Shown: positions 6,113 to 6,320 of the stretch, piece after piece
Layout: each line of letters starts with the position of its first letter
Numbering within the stretch: position 1 is the first letter of the stretch
DNA from: Chloroflexota bacterium
Lineage (GTDB): Bacteria > Chloroflexota > Limnocylindria > Limnocylindrales > CSP1-4
NCBI GenBank assembly: GCA_005880805.1
Contig: VBFZ01000140.1
Span: forward strand, 1-6,320
Reading direction: 5' to 3'
DNA: 6,320 nt
Made by a program: the position numbers and the translations under genes
The notes under the pieces: model-generated
What the model saw: only the letters and a program-made list of their open reading frames with translations
Databases searched by the model: none
What the model was told of the DNA's origin: nothing

Positions 6113-6320
6113 ATGGCCTACGGCAAGGGTCCTTTCGCAGTCGATTGGGAAGAGCGCTATGACTTCCCATCGCTGAGGCGAAAGCGTGTTGAGGGGGTGG
6201 CTCGCGAGCTCAGCGCTTCGGGTATCGACGCGCTGCTGCTCTGGAAGAACGAGAACGTCCGATACCTGACGTCACTGCGTGCGCAGATCATTGCCTACAA
6301 GGCTTCGTCCCTGAACGGAG
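6113..6320 (+). CDS. Second M24-family (creatinase/aminopeptidase P-like) protein, N-terminal fragment cut by window edge
   Basis: Sixty-nine residues are visible, open to the right edge. The ATG at 6113 follows GAGAGGG (6100-6106) by 6 bases. The fragment covers the start of the creatinase-like N-terminal domain: FPSLRRKRVEGVARELSASG, then GIDALLLWKNENVRYLTS at about 37-54. The last stretch lines up without gaps with the first M24 protein of this window (GLGALLLFYDENMRYVSS), and both share a DW(E/K)E segment near the N-terminus, so the two are paralogues. The catalytic domain lies outside the window, so whether its metal ligands are intact is unknown. It diverges from the GntR gene and probably shares its control region. 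Activity could be a peptidase, an amidohydrolase-like reaction or another pita-bread function; no substrate can be named. Confidence 0.88.
   Translation, partial: MAYGKGPFAVDWEERYDFPSLRRKRVEGVARELSASGIDALLLWKNENVRYLTSLRAQIIAYKASSLNG

Overview
The window is a bacterial chromosomal segment of visibly high G+C. Coding density is high, codon third positions are G/C-rich, GTG starts are used, and Shine-Dalgarno sites are purine-rich (GGAGG type). The lipoprotein linker is rich in Ser, Pro and Ala. This would suit a soil or sediment Chloroflexota or an actinobacterium, but no taxonomic marker is present, so that placement is inference only. I see no rRNA, tRNA, CRISPR array, insertion sequence or phage gene.

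Layout. Six genes lie on the minus strand and one on the plus strand. In transcription order on the minus strand: a GntR/FCD-family regulator (5180-5887); a D-2-hydroxyacid dehydrogenase of the CtBP-like type starting 6 bases later (4229-5173); after an 86-base gap with a possible promoter, a DRE-TIM metallolyase related to isopropylmalate/homocitrate synthases (2877-4142); overlapping it by one base, an M24 'pita-bread' family hydrolase (1639-2877); after a 56-base gap holding a perfect 16-bp palindrome, a tandem Dabb (alpha/beta barrel) protein (848-1582); and, after 101 bases, the first 248 residues of an ABC-transporter solute-binding lipoprotein that runs off the window's left edge (1-746). 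Divergently from the regulator, on the plus strand, a second M24-family gene starts at 6113 and runs off the right edge. Its N-terminus is clearly paralogous to the first M24 protein. The 225-base divergent region between regulator and second M24 gene carries overlapping inverted repeats that look like an operator.

Working model (inference). The content fits a substrate-inducible catabolic locus: capture of an external solute by the lipoprotein, hydrolysis or other C-N/C-C chemistry by one or both M24 enzymes, and further conversion by the DRE-TIM enzyme, the NAD-type dehydrogenase and the Dabb protein, all under a ligand-sensing FCD regulator. The substrate cannot be read from the sequence. 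The most unusual points are active-site departures. The complete M24 protein has Cys where the family's second metal-binding Asp sits and Tyr where the second His is usual. The DRE-TIM protein keeps the metal site but lacks the conserved histidines of the IPMS/homocitrate synthase accessory domain. Standard names such as Xaa-Pro aminopeptidase or 2-isopropylmalate synthase may therefore be misleading for both.
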